This document shows positions 50,308-59,430 of a DNA stretch of 64,000 nt, piece after piece (the stretch's first letter is position 1; each line of letters opens with the position of its first letter). The position numbers and the translations under genes are program-made. Location of the stretch: assembly GCF_017829975.1 (NCBI RefSeq), contig NZ_JAEEGA010000004.1, positions 186,001-250,000 on the forward strand. Direction: 5' to 3'. This DNA comes from Vagococcus allomyrinae (GTDB taxonomy: Bacteria > Bacillota > Bacilli > Lactobacillales > Vagococcaceae). The notes beneath the pieces were generated by a model, which saw only the letters and a list, made by a program, of their open reading frames with translations, did no database searches and was not told where the DNA came from.

Positions 50308-50430
50308 TTATTTATCATGTATAGGCATTTTAACAATGACTTTTCCATGATTTAGTTGATTGTTAGTTATCTCAATTCCTCCGCCATAAGCTTCCATCTG
50401 AGGGCTACTCCTTTGTCTTTTGCAATACAT
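50308..50430 (-). pseudogene. Gene remnant, 40 codons
   Basis: ATG 50430 to TAA 50308 reads MYCKRQRSSPQMEAYGGG, then IEITNNQLNHGKVIVKMP, IHDK. The ending resembles the tail of zinc-type alcohol dehydrogenase/quinone oxidoreductases (HGKVIVKMP). No ribosome site is present. It is probably a decayed 3' end. Confidence 0.25.
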
Positions 50431-50432
50431 TT

Positions 50433-50463
50433 AGCCCCCAGTCGGTGACTGAGGGCTTTTTTG
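50433..50463 (+). terminator. Rho-independent terminator
   Basis: The 11-bp stem AGCCCCCAGTC/GACTGAGGGCT (one mismatch) is followed by TTTTTT on the plus strand; no obvious gene precedes it. Confidence 0.6.
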
Positions 50464-50542
50464 ACTATTAATAGAGTACTTTACTCGTTTTCAAACTTCG
50501 GATAAACATTATCACCGGTTTTGGCTAATTTACTATAACTAT

Positions 50543-51478
50543 TTAGTCTGACTTTGGCTTACTCATCGCTAAGTTTGCCTGATTTAACTCATAAGGTGTC
50601 CGTTGATAGACATCATTCAACCAATTGTGATAGAATAAAAAGCCGTGAGCCCGCCATTTATTGATGATTTTTCCATTTGGATTGTCTTCATTAAAGTAGT
50701 TAGCTGGTAACTGAGTCGCCACCCCACGTTCATGATCACGGATATACTCTTTATTTAGCGTATCACTGTCGTATTCAAAATGCCCTAAGACAAACACATT
50801 TTTTTGATCCTTCGATGCTAAAATGGTCGACCCAAATTGTTGATTATTTGCTAAGACTTCTAAGACTTCTTGATCAATTTGAGCTTCATTAATCCCCGTG
50901 TAACGAGATTGTGGTGTAAAAAACACATCGTCGAAACCACGAGTTAACACGTGTTCACTGATCAGTTGGTTTTCATAAACCCCAAACAGCTTTTCCGAAT
51001 AAAGAACTTTATCAATGCCGTAATGAACATAAAGGCCTGCTTCAGCTCCCCAACAAACATGTAAAACGGATGTCGCGTGAGTTTGACTCCAGTCTAGAAG
51101 TTTGGTGAATTCCGGCCAATAATCAACCTCTTCGTACGGCATTGTTTCAACCGGCGCACCCGTAATAATAATCCCGTCATAATAATTGTTTTCAATATCT
51201 GCCAGTGTTTCGTAAAACTTAAACAGATGATCATGACTAGCGTATTTATGTTGATGTGTGCTCATCTGCACAAAATCAACGTGAATCTGTAATGGACTTT
51301 GAGAAAGCAATCGTAGAAATTGAATCTCACAGGTGATTTTGTCTGGCATTAAATTGACTAAAGCTAATTTCAATGGTCGAATATCTTGCGTTTCCGCTCG
51401 TGTCGAATCCATCGTGAAAATACGTTCATTTTCCAAAACCTTTTTTGCCGGAAAGTCTTTTGCTAATTTAATCGGCAT
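50543..51478 (-). CDS. metA: Homoserine O-acyltransferase MetA, probably acetyl-CoA specific
   Basis: The 311-residue enzyme activates homoserine for methionine synthesis. The nucleophile is Cys142 in HVCWGAEAG, with His and Glu later (VLGHFEYD). Residue 111 is Glu (GAPVETM); in characterised MetA proteins Glu here selects acetyl-CoA over succinyl-CoA, so the product should be O-acetylhomoserine. GAGGAG precedes the ATG. No S-box or T-box signature was recognised in the 470-bp leader. Confidence 0.92.
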   Translation of the reverse strand: MPIKLAKDFPAKKVLENERIFTMDSTRAETQDIRPLKLALVNLMPDKITCEIQFLRLLSQSPLQIHVDFVQMSTHQHKYASHDHLFKFYETLADIENNYYDGIIITGAPVETMPYEEVDYWPEFTKLLDWSQTHATSVLHVCWGAEAGLYVHYGIDKVLYSEKLFGVYENQLISEHVLTRGFDDVFFTPQSRYTGINEAQIDQEVLEVLANNQQFGSTILASKDQKNVFVLGHFEYDSDTLNKEYIRDHERGVATQLPANYFNEDNPNGKIINKWRAHGFLFYHNWLNDVYQRTPYELNQANLAMSKPKSD

Positions 51479-51952
51479 GTATCATACTCCTCAAAAAATA
51501 TTTTATTCGGATAACCCTCTAAATCCGTAAATAAATATCGTCCACTATTATTGCAGATAGTGTCTGAATAATCCCGTTTTCATTATTGTACCACATATCT
51601 TCACACTATCGACAAGACTATCTAAATCATTGTTATGCTATTAATTGGATAACTAATAGTTCTTCGATTGAGCCACCACTATTTTCAACAGTTTTGACCA
51701 TAATATTTTTCCTGCGTTTTACGATTAAGCTAAAACCAACCACCCATGTTTTCAACACTTTAAAGGTAGCGATTTCCTAATTTTTGGCCCTTCTCACTTC
51801 AGAACCCATTACTTCTAGCGCCTCACTAATTGCCAATACATTTTTCACCTCTGCCATAATTAATTGTTTATCTTAAGCCATACTTCCATTTGATTGATAC
51901 TCTTTTCAGTCACGAAAGTAAACACACACACTAGCTATGCCGCCTAAACAGA
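51479..51952. other. Gene-free intergenic region upstream of metA
   Basis: It contains a small stem (CGGAT...ATCCG near 51500-51525) before metA but nothing matching a known methionine riboswitch, and no supportable ORF. Confidence 0.4.
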
Positions 51953-52258
51953 TTAGTCACCGACCTTTCTACTTGTTCGTAATGCTTCAAGTTGACTTTC
52001 CAATAAATTGGTCTGCTTTGTAAAATCATCAAAAAAGACGTCAAATATTTGCGAAGCCGCATGATAGTGTTGGATAATTTCTTTTTTGTTTAGAGGTTTG
52101 TTACGTTGCTCAGCAAAAAATGTTACAAATAACTCTAAGGTACTTTCCCATGATTGTAATTTTTCTAAGGTTTCTTTGGTTGCATAGATATCTTGATAGA
52201 CAATAGTTTTAAGCGGTTGATTCTTTTTGGTGAGTATGTTCCTTTCTTTTTCTGCCAT
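51953..52258 (-). CDS. Hypothetical helical protein, 101 aa
   Basis: ATG 52258 follows AAAGGAGG; the frame extends to 52411 only through the leader structure. The product is charged and helical (ATKETLEKLQSWESTLELF; LLESQLEALRTSRK) with no membrane segment or known family. It has an intrinsic-terminator hairpin 80 bp upstream on its own strand, so its expression may be attenuated. Confidence 0.55.
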   Translation of the reverse strand: MAEKERNILTKKNQPLKTIVYQDIYATKETLEKLQSWESTLELFVTFFAEQRNKPLNKKEIIQHYHAASQIFDVFFDDFTKQTNLLESQLEALRTSRKVGD

Positions 52259-52337
52259 ATCTTTTTCCTCCTTTGACTGGCATTCTGTTTCCACTATTAA
52301 CCGTTCGACTTGCACCAATCTCACTTTAAAGGTAGCC

Positions 52338-52399
52338 CAAATAAAAAATAAAAACGAGCCATCAACAGACGCTTTATCGCGACCTGTGACTGCTCGTTT
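52338..52399 (-). terminator. Structured leader terminator on the minus strand
   Basis: The outer stem AACGAGC/GCTCGTT encloses an inner stem (ACAG-CGC/GCG-CTGT) and is followed on the minus strand by TTTATTTTTTATTT. It ends a short RNA starting around 52430, 80 bp before the gene at 52258. It could be an attenuator or an independent small RNA. Confidence 0.5.
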
Positions 52400-52496
52400 G
52401 GAGTTAGACAAATAGACCTAACATACCGCTATTTTTTTACGAAAGGCCTGTTGAAAAAAACTAGCACAATTCGCAAAAATTAAGTACAATAGATAT

Positions 52497-52597
52497 GTTA
52501 GTAATTCTTACTAACTGGCAACTTTGAGTATCAGGTCAGACTGACGCTTAAGGGCTTCTCGGAGAGGGTAGGACCAATCTGAGAAGTGCCATTTTTT
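52497..52597 (+). ncRNA. Candidate small structured RNA with promoter and terminator
   Basis: A TACAAT -10 (52485-52490) is followed by a transcript that would start with the perfect hairpin GTTAGTAA-TTC-TTACTAAC (52497-52515). A central TCAG/CTGA stem follows, then a terminator stem CTTCTC/GAGAAG (52555-52586) with TTTTTTATTT. No ORF lies downstream on this strand. It does not match any RNA family I can recall with confidence. Confidence 0.45.
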
Positions 52598-52768
52598 ATT
52601 TGGTTGTTTTTCCACTACCTTAACACCTACATTGTAAAGGGTTACAACCTTATTAGTCAAGTGAATCTGACTAACAATTGAAATTACTTCAAATTAGCAG
52701 CAATTATACGTTCTTCATAAATGCTGGCACTAAAAAACCTTCTCCTACAATGAAGAAAAGGTTCAGAA

Positions 52769-53164
52769 CTAAACACCTAATTTTTCTTTTAATGCCTCAA
52801 CTAAAGTGCCGGAAAGGTCAATCCCTTCTTTTTCCGCCCTTTTAATTAGCCAGTCAGGGATTGTGACTGCTTTTTTTACGACAGTAGACGCTCGTAGATA
52901 TTGGCTAACATCCACTTGAATTAGCGCGGCAAACTCATTGGGTTTTAATGAGTCATGAATAGCTACCATAGATGATTGTGTAGGGAAAGGTTCTTTTGCC
53001 TCAATCCGATAAGCCAACATCACACCTAACACTTCTTGAGCGTTCGCCATGGTTTCTTCAATCGTATCACCTTCTGTATAGGCATTTTCGACATCAGGAA
53101 AATAGACCGTATAACCGCCTTCTTCTCCTTCTTGGATCACCGCAAGATAAGTCTTAAGCACCAT
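52769..53164 (-). CDS. hicB: HicB-family antitoxin (solitary)
   Basis: The 131-residue protein has the HicB N-terminal partial RNase-H-like domain (GGYTVYFPDVENAYTEGDTI, then EETMANAQEVL) and a C-terminal DNA-binding segment (VVKKAVTIPDWLIKRAEKEG). HicB normally neutralises and represses with HicA toxin. No HicA-size ORF with the GSHxxF motif is seen on either side, so it is an orphan. AAAAGGAGGTG precedes the ATG. Confidence 0.8.
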   Translation of the reverse strand: MVLKTYLAVIQEGEEGGYTVYFPDVENAYTEGDTIEETMANAQEVLGVMLAYRIEAKEPFPTQSSMVAIHDSLKPNEFAALIQVDVSQYLRASTVVKKAVTIPDWLIKRAEKEGIDLSGTLVEALKEKLGV

Positions 53165-53325
53165 TGTCGCACCTCCTTTTAACCAGTTTTATCCTTTACA
53201 AACCACATGCCATTTACCTTATACATGGCGCTTCTCAGAACACCTATCACTGTAAATACTGACTATAGAAGTACTGAGCATTTCTAATTAGAAATAGTTT
53301 CAACGATCCAAAACTCGATTGCCTG

Positions 53326-54285
53326 TTATTCTAACTCAAAATAATCATTATCAATCCGAAAAACAGTATACTGATGTGCTTCTTCAACACCAACTTGGTA
53401 CTTAAGCATCAAATCCGTTAGTTGGATTCCATCAATCAACACAATTCCTTGACTTTTGGCATATAGTTTAGCTTCTTTAGAATAATCAGAAGTTGTGATA
53501 AAGACACCTCGGTCTGCATTGACACCGGCCAAGGCCCCATAAAAAGCCTGAATAGCAGGCCTACCGACTTTATTGTCTTCTTTATATCTTTTAGCTTGAA
53601 GATAAACCGTACTCGTCCCTAGTGGATCCTGGTTTATGATCCCATCTATCCCATTGTCATTGGAGTAGCTCGTTATCTTAGCATCGCCATTTTCGCCACT
53701 GTATCCCATCTTCACAAGTAAGTCCACTACTAAATACTCAAAAAATTTTGGGCTACTATTACGAATCTTATCTAATAATTCGATGGCTATCTCATTATTT
53801 ATCTGATTAACCATCTTGCCAATCTCAACCTTTTCTGGATCAGCTTTATCAATGTTGACTTCTTGAAGTGCATTACTTTTCCGTTCAGTTCGTTCAGCTA
53901 ATTCGCTCATATATCTAATATAATCAGGTTCCTCTTCTAGAACCTTTTCGGTAAGTTGATCTCCGTATTGTGTCAACAAGCGTTGCCCCACTTCAGTAAT
54001 TTGATAAATGCCTCGTCTTGGTCGAACTAATGCACCAGCCTTATACAACTTACTTAAGGAAAAACTAAATCGATTGGCTAGGATGCCATCATCATCTGGA
54101 TAATTTGGGTATTTGATATTTTTAATGTCTTCTGGAATCGATAAAAAGTCATACACACGAGTTCTAATAACATGATTGGTTCCTTCTTCCCCATTTTTTA
54201 GGACTTCTAACACATACGGCAATAAAGAATCATTGGTTGGTATTTGATTGGCAGATTGCTTTAGTTTGGACCAGTCATTATTCAT
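53326..54285 (-). CDS. mrr: Mrr-type restriction endonuclease
   Basis: The 319-residue protein has an N-terminal winged-helix Mrr_N domain (about 15-110, with FSLSKLYKAGALVRPRRGIY). The C-terminal Mrr_cat nuclease (about 180-295) has FEYLVVDLLVKMGYSG, Asp in NGIDGII, and QAKRYK, completing the PD-(D/E)xK-type active site. Mrr enzymes cut modified DNA (type IV restriction). AAAGGGGGAG precedes the ATG. An inverted repeat frames its promoter. Confidence 0.88.
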   Translation of the reverse strand: MNNDWSKLKQSANQIPTNDSLLPYVLEVLKNGEEGTNHVIRTRVYDFLSIPEDIKNIKYPNYPDDDGILANRFSFSLSKLYKAGALVRPRRGIYQITEVGQRLLTQYGDQLTEKVLEEEPDYIRYMSELAERTERKSNALQEVNIDKADPEKVEIGKMVNQINNEIAIELLDKIRNSSPKFFEYLVVDLLVKMGYSGENGDAKITSYSNDNGIDGIINQDPLGTSTVYLQAKRYKEDNKVGRPAIQAFYGALAGVNADRGVFITTSDYSKEAKLYAKSQGIVLIDGIQLTDLMLKYQVGVEEAHQYTVFRIDNDYFELE

Positions 54286-54333
54286 CTTTCTCCCCCTTTT
54301 ATTTCGGTAAATTACTTTTCTACACTTAAAATA

Positions 54334-54393
54334 AACTATGATAAAAAATCATCTCACTTCAATTATAAAGTAAGTTCACTTTTTATCATAGTT
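54334..54393. repeat. Long inverted repeat enclosing the mrr promoter
   Basis: AACTATGATAAAAA (54334-54347) and TTTTTATCATAGTT (54380-54393) are exact 14-bp complements 32 bp apart. The minus-strand -10 candidate TATAAT of mrr lies between them. It could be an operator pair or a terminator-like cruciform for the upstream operon. Confidence 0.6.
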
Positions 54394-54405
54394 CACTATT
54401 ACTAT

Positions 54406-55041
54406 TTACCTCAGTTCATCATTCAATGGCATTATGACCTCATCTAAGGTCACTCGCCAATCACGTTTCATGTCCTGAGCATACTTAAAGGGTCTCGCTT
54501 CAGGGTGTTGTTTCTTATATCCATCAAAGTCCTTGCTCTCAATGATCGCCCCAATATTAGGAATTGGCTCTGCCCCTACGACATATTGCATAGCGGACGA
54601 ATGAAGTTCCTGGACTAAAACAAACCAGTTATCTGCAAAAGTTTGAATGGCCTGGTCTACTGCCTTCGTGAAAAAATGACGTTTAACCACAAAAATATCT
54701 TCATTACTACTAACCGTTTGTTCATCCATGGCATTTAAAATTTCTCGATAAATGTCTTTGACTGCTTCTGATTTGTTTAACTTAGTTAGCGCTTTTTCAA
54801 TTTCCTCGCGGATGTCTTGGTTATGAGCAGAGTAAGTTCCCAATAAGCGATTGATATAGGCCGCATCAATATCATATAACTTAATGCTGTTTTCACCATA
54901 AAACTCAATACTAGAAAAATCGGCTCGATTATCGGGGGCTCTATCATCCACCTCAACTAAAGAGCCTTTCACGGTCTCGTAGATACCGACTTGTTCTTCT
55001 AAAATGCTCACCTGCTCGTTTAAAGCCGGTGATTTTTCCAT
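54406..55041 (-). CDS. Unrecognised protein following hsdR, 211 aa
   Basis: This is a soluble, acidic, mostly helical protein (INRLLGTYSAHNQDIREEIE; KSEAVKDIYREILNAMDE) with a conserved-looking C-terminal part (YVVGAEPIPNIGAIIESKDF). ATG 55041 has no good ribosome site. The frame is open upstream into the hsdR end (ELAFFEHQCPNND), so an alternative start near 55074 is possible. It is co-directional with and 32 bp behind hsdR, so probably part of the type I system operon. No known domain is recognised. Confidence 0.5.
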   Translation of the reverse strand: MEKSPALNEQVSILEEQVGIYETVKGSLVEVDDRAPDNRADFSSIEFYGENSIKLYDIDAAYINRLLGTYSAHNQDIREEIEKALTKLNKSEAVKDIYREILNAMDEQTVSSNEDIFVVKRHFFTKAVDQAIQTFADNWFVLVQELHSSAMQYVVGAEPIPNIGAIIESKDFDGYKKQHPEARPFKYAQDMKRDWRVTLDEVIMPLNDELR

Positions 55042-55073
55042 ATCATTGTTAGGACATTGGTGCTCAAAAAATG

Positions 55074-58000
55074 CTAATTCCCTCTTAATGTCTTATACAA
55101 ATCTTTTGCAATTAGTGTATAGACTAATTTGAAATAAGAGTCGTCTTTACTGAAAAGTTTTTCATACGCTTGTTGCCCTCTTTGATATTCGTCCATCACT
55201 TTAGCTTCAAATATATCTTTGAACAGTGTTTTTTCAAACATTTGTGCATCGTTATTTTTAGCCATGTTTACTAATTTATTATCTGGATTATCAATAAAAG
55301 AGCGATATATTTCTTCCAATAGTACCTTGTCTTTGTCTGTAAAATTATTTGGAAATCGTTCATTTACTTTAAAAATAATATCTTCTAAAGAATTACGATC
55401 ATCTAGTGGGGTTAATCCAGCATTTATTTGTTTAGGATTCTTTAGCATACCATAATCAGGATCTTCTGATACTAAAAAAATCTCACCTTCAAAATCTTTT
55501 TGAATTTTATAATACTCCATGCTAATTTTGTCTTTAATATCAACTTTTTCTCGTTGCTCATTAGGAATAAACTTCAAGAGATAATTAGTAAAAATGCTTT
55601 CCTCTAGCAATTCCATATCAAAAGTACGATCTAGTTGAGAAATATAATTGTACCATTTACCAAAATTACGGAGAGTAACTCTAAATTCATATTTTAGTTC
55701 ATCAATTAACTCTTCATAACGTTGTAATATTGGTTTAAACTGACTGGATACTCTACCTAACAAACGTTCATCTTGTTTCTTTTGTGCTTGTTTAACTAGC
55801 TTAATCACCGTATCTATATCAGTTTGGTTATACACATTATATTTCCTCAATTTTGCCTGTGTGTCATAGATTAAGTTGATATTAATTTCTTCATCTAATC
55901 GTGTTTCTTCATAAAATGGTTGAAATGCTTCTTGAATTTCTTCATTAGTATTTACAAAATCCAAAATAAAGGTATCTTTTTTTCCAAGCATTGTTCTGTT
56001 CAACCTAGACAATGTTTGAACTGCTTTTACCCCTTTTAATTTTTTATCAACAAACATGGTATGGAGTAAAGGTTCATCAAACCCTGTCTGGTATTTTTCA
56101 GCAACAATCAAAATATTAAATTCTTCTGAATGAAAGGCATCTTTCAGTTGACTTTCTTTAATTCGTTCTCCAGTATTATTACGGTTGAGCGACGCTTCTG
56201 TGTACTCGTTCTCATCATCAGTCACTTTCCCTGAGAACGCGACCAAAACATTTAACTCCTTGTATCCTTTTTCTTTGATATAATCCTTAAATTCTTGCAT
56301 ATACCTAACAGCATGCAAGCGAGATGGGGTCACAACCATTGCTTTGCCACGACCACCAATAGCTTTCTTTGATACTTCTCTAAACTGCTCTACCATAATT
56401 TCTGTTTTTTGGCGTAACACCCAAGGGTGAAATGCTTGATACCTTGCGATAGCCCTTACTGCTTCTGTTGTTGGTAATTCTGGATTTTCTTCAATCTCTT
56501 TTGCCAAACGATAAGAAGTTTTATAGGTCATATAATTTTTTAACACATCAAGAATAAATCCTTCTTCAATTGCTTGACGCATACTGTATACATGAAAAGG
56601 GGTTTTTGTTCCGTCTTCACGAAGCGTTCCAAACATATCAATGGTTTTCTCTTTTGGGGTTGCAGTAAAAGCAAAGAAGCTTAAATTATTGTGTTGACCT
56701 TGGGAAATCAACGTTTTTACTAACTCATCTTGGTCATCCAATTCCTTATTTTCAATCTCTGACTCAATTTCCTGATATTCTTGTAAAGTTGCTTGCTTAT
56801 CTGCTAATGCAGTTTTTAACTTTTGAGCACTGTTGCCTGTTTGAGAAGAATGTGCCTCATCGACGATAACTGCGAAGCACCTACCTGCAACCTCATCTAC
56901 TTCCTTATAAATAACAGGAAATTTTTGTAATGTCGTAATAATAATTTTCTTCCCATCATTAATAGCAGCCTTTAAATCTTGTGATGTTTTTTTATCATCT
57001 ATTGTTTCTACTTGACCGCCAGTATGTTCGAAGCTCATGATAGTATCTTGTAATTGCCGATCTAGGACGGTCCGGTCTGTGACAATAATAATTGAAGAAA
57101 AAACAGGGTGATTACTTTCATCATGTACTGATGCTAAATGATATGCCAACCATGCTATACTGTTTGATTTACCAGATCCAGCACTATGTTGTACCAAATA
57201 GTTCTCACCGCTCCCATTACTTTTTACATCGCCAACTAATTTGCGAACAACATCCAGTTGATGAAACCGGGGGAAAATCAACGTTTTCTTTGTAATCTCT
57301 CGCTCACCTTGCTTCTCCCTCTTTATTTCTAAATTCATAAATTTTTGAATAATATCCATTAAATTATTGGCCATCAATATTTGTTCCCATAAATATGAAG
57401 TTGGATACCCTTCATCATTCTGAGGATTACCTGTTCCCCCAACATTACCAGGACCATTCGATCCCTGGTTAAATGGCAAAAAATATGTCTTTTTCCCATC
57501 AAGTTTAGTAGTCATGTAAACATCAAAATGATCCACAGCAAAATAGACTAAAAAACGTTTATTAAACCCAAAAACCATTTCTTTAGGATCTCGATCCTTT
57601 TGAAATTGAATTTTTGCATTTTCAACTGATTGTCCAGTATATTGATTTTTTAATTCTAAAGCAATTAAAGGAATACCGTTCACTGACAATACCATATCAA
57701 TAGTCTTATGATTGATCGAACTATAAGCAAATTGACGAATACAGGAAAAAAAATTAGCTTTATATTGCTGTTGTGTTAATTCATTTAGACCAGAAACTGG
57801 CTTAAAATAAATTACCTTTAAATTAACACCACGATCTTTGATTCCATTTCTCAAGACGTGAAGCAAGCCATGTGTGTTTACCTCTTCGTTAAACCGTTTA
57901 AAAAACTTTTCTCGGGAGTTCTCTTGATAAATCTTCTGATACCTAGTCCATTGTTTCGATTGTGTTGCTTTAACAAATGAAAGTAACTGGTCCAAATCAA

Positions 58001-58118
58001 TCCCCATAGTGGCATCATAATTTGATTGGCTAAAGAGTAGTTTTTGCCAACCACCTCTGGTTATCAAACTAGTTTCAATATCCTGTTCGAAACGACTCTC
58101 TCTATTTTCTAGCAACAA
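55074..58118 (-). CDS. hsdR: Type I restriction enzyme R subunit
   Basis: The protein has about 1,014 residues. An N-terminal PD-(D/E)xK nuclease (Asp in MVLSVNG region, then ALELKNQYTG, residues about 140-160) is followed by an SF2 translocase with Walker A QHSAGSGKSN and DEAH box VDEAHSSQTG. Further motifs follow (FFAFTATPKEKT; VAEKYQTGFDEP; TLSRLNRT) and a C-terminal helical domain contacts HsdM. The frame opens at 58160, but TTG 58118 just after AGGGGGG fits better. It is the ATP-driven DNA translocation and cleavage subunit. Confidence 0.92.
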   Translation of the reverse strand: MLLENRESRFEQDIETSLITRGGWQKLLFSQSNYDATMGIDLDQLLSFVKATQSKQWTRYQKIYQENSREKFFKRFNEEVNTHGLLHVLRNGIKDRGVNLKVIYFKPVSGLNELTQQQYKANFFSCIRQFAYSSINHKTIDMVLSVNGIPLIALELKNQYTGQSVENAKIQFQKDRDPKEMVFGFNKRFLVYFAVDHFDVYMTTKLDGKKTYFLPFNQGSNGPGNVGGTGNPQNDEGYPTSYLWEQILMANNLMDIIQKFMNLEIKREKQGEREITKKTLIFPRFHQLDVVRKLVGDVKSNGSGENYLVQHSAGSGKSNSIAWLAYHLASVHDESNHPVFSSIIIVTDRTVLDRQLQDTIMSFEHTGGQVETIDDKKTSQDLKAAINDGKKIIITTLQKFPVIYKEVDEVAGRCFAVIVDEAHSSQTGNSAQKLKTALADKQATLQEYQEIESEIENKELDDQDELVKTLISQGQHNNLSFFAFTATPKEKTIDMFGTLREDGTKTPFHVYSMRQAIEEGFILDVLKNYMTYKTSYRLAKEIEENPELPTTEAVRAIARYQAFHPWVLRQKTEIMVEQFREVSKKAIGGRGKAMVVTPSRLHAVRYMQEFKDYIKEKGYKELNVLVAFSGKVTDDENEYTEASLNRNNTGERIKESQLKDAFHSEEFNILIVAEKYQTGFDEPLLHTMFVDKKLKGVKAVQTLSRLNRTMLGKKDTFILDFVNTNEEIQEAFQPFYEETRLDEEININLIYDTQAKLRKYNVYNQTDIDTVIKLVKQAQKKQDERLLGRVSSQFKPILQRYEELIDELKYEFRVTLRNFGKWYNYISQLDRTFDMELLEESIFTNYLLKFIPNEQREKVDIKDKISMEYYKIQKDFEGEIFLVSEDPDYGMLKNPKQINAGLTPLDDRNSLEDIIFKVNERFPNNFTDKDKVLLEEIYRSFIDNPDNKLVNMAKNNDAQMFEKTLFKDIFEAKVMDEYQRGQQAYEKLFSKDDSYFKLVYTLIAKDLYKTLRGN

Positions 58119-58128
58119 AACCGCCCCC

Positions 58129-59430
58129 CTAAACTTCCTTTTTTCCAGTAACATATTCATAAATTAATGATTTTTTATAGGTTTCATATTCTTTAATAAG
58201 CTGTTCTTTGTCTGAAATTAATTGATCAATTTCAATGGTTTTCTCATCAAGAAATTTTGCTATTTTAAGTTGTTCTCCTAAAGTAGGCAATGGAAGAAAA
58301 AAATTCAAAAATTTATCAGACTGTAACCTCCAACGCCCCAAATTTGATACGCCCTGACCCAACCCATAAAATATTCTATTTAAATAGCAAAGTTGAAATA
58401 TATAAAGAAAATACCTATCATGTACTAGTCTAGAATCTTTTGATTCAAATACTCGATAATCGGGACTAGTTACCCCATCAAATTTAGAAATATCAATCCA
58501 TCCAGTCAACAAATCCATATGATTCATAACAAATTGTCCCTTTAATACTAATTGATATTTACTGTAGTCAGCCGACATCTGACCTTCGTTTTGACTGATA
58601 TTTTTTATTTTTAAGCCGTTTTGAGTGACAGACAATACATTATACCCTAATTCACGAGCAATATTTTTCTTAATTTTAAACAAAGTGTTAATTTTAGTTA
58701 ACTTCCATGTTCTAGGAATTTTACCTATCCAATCAATCCCACTGGCCTCCATCTCAATGTTGTTATTTAATCCCTTTGTTATTGTTTCTGTAATTAAAGA
58801 TTGTTTGTATTTTTTTAAATCAATAATGGATTGCTTTGTTCCAGATATTACAGAATCAATTTGAACTAATTTCTCTCTTATATAAAATATTATTTTCTCT
58901 TGATTTTCTGAAGTAGGTATTGGTAAATACAAAGAAGCAAGTCTTTCCATCGGAATTCTCATCCGAATGGTATTTAATTTTCCTGTAGAGGATTCCTTCA
59001 TCATTATCCCATTCCCTAAACCAAGTAAACTTCTTTGAAAAGCTTCTGTTAAAAATAGGTAATAATAATATTCTATACTAATTTTATCATCTCTAGAAAA
59101 CAAAGTATAATACACTGGGCTGACTGCTCCCATATATTGTGATAACCCCACAGCTCCTGCTAAAATATTCATGCTATTTATTACTATATCAAAAGGGTAG
59201 GCAACTTTATATGCAGTTAAATCTTCCTTGGCTTTGTTTCCACCACCTGTTTTCTCAGAATACGGAAATACGCCTCGTTCCACAGAGAGTGAGAGTATAT
59301 TATTTGTCTTTATTGGGTCATTCTTTTCTTTCCTCTCCACTAATATATATTTCAGTTTCCTAATATTCCATTCTTTTGGTATCTCGCCAATCCATTCTAT
59401 ACCAGAGTCCTTCATTTTTCTATTCAACAT
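58129..59430 (-). CDS. hsdS: Type I restriction enzyme specificity subunit S
   Basis: The protein has about 433 residues and two target-recognition domains, each introduced by the same phrase (GIEWIGEIPKEW near the start, GIDWIGKIPRTW near residue 225) and each followed by a helical spacer (LKKYKQSLITETITKG; YETYKKSLIYEYVTGK). ATG 59430 overlaps the hsdM stop by 11 bp. Each domain recognises one half of a bipartite DNA site that cannot be predicted here. Confidence 0.92.
   Translation of the reverse strand: MLNRKMKDSGIEWIGEIPKEWNIRKLKYILVERKEKNDPIKTNNILSLSVERGVFPYSEKTGGGNKAKEDLTAYKVAYPFDIVINSMNILAGAVGLSQYMGAVSPVYYTLFSRDDKISIEYYYYLFLTEAFQRSLLGLGNGIMMKESSTGKLNTIRMRIPMERLASLYLPIPTSENQEKIIFYIREKLVQIDSVISGTKQSIIDLKKYKQSLITETITKGLNNNIEMEASGIDWIGKIPRTWKLTKINTLFKIKKNIARELGYNVLSVTQNGLKIKNISQNEGQMSADYSKYQLVLKGQFVMNHMDLLTGWIDISKFDGVTSPDYRVFESKDSRLVHDRYFLYIFQLCYLNRIFYGLGQGVSNLGRWRLQSDKFLNFFLPLPTLGEQLKIAKFLDEKTIEIDQLISDKEQLIKEYETYKKSLIYEYVTGKKEV

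Larger units (their letters stand above)
49736..50542. other. Long intergenic region with two plus-strand terminators
   Basis: No intact gene is seen. It holds hairpins at 50049-50078 and 50433-50463 and a small minus-strand remnant at 50308-50430. The first 300 bp show nothing except a weak stem around 49915-49945. Confidence 0.45.

Noticed and set aside
51479-51952. Methionine riboswitch before metA
   Set aside because: No S-box, SMK-box or T-box consensus could be traced in the leader.
52259-52411. N-terminal extension of the 101-residue helical protein
   Set aside because: It reads through the terminator hairpin; ATG 52258 follows AAAGGAGG.
52550-52590. T-box antiterminator-like GAGAGGGTAGGACC
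   Set aside because: The conserved T-box core (GGGTGGNACCGCG) is not matched and no aminoacyl-tRNA or amino-acid gene follows on that strand.
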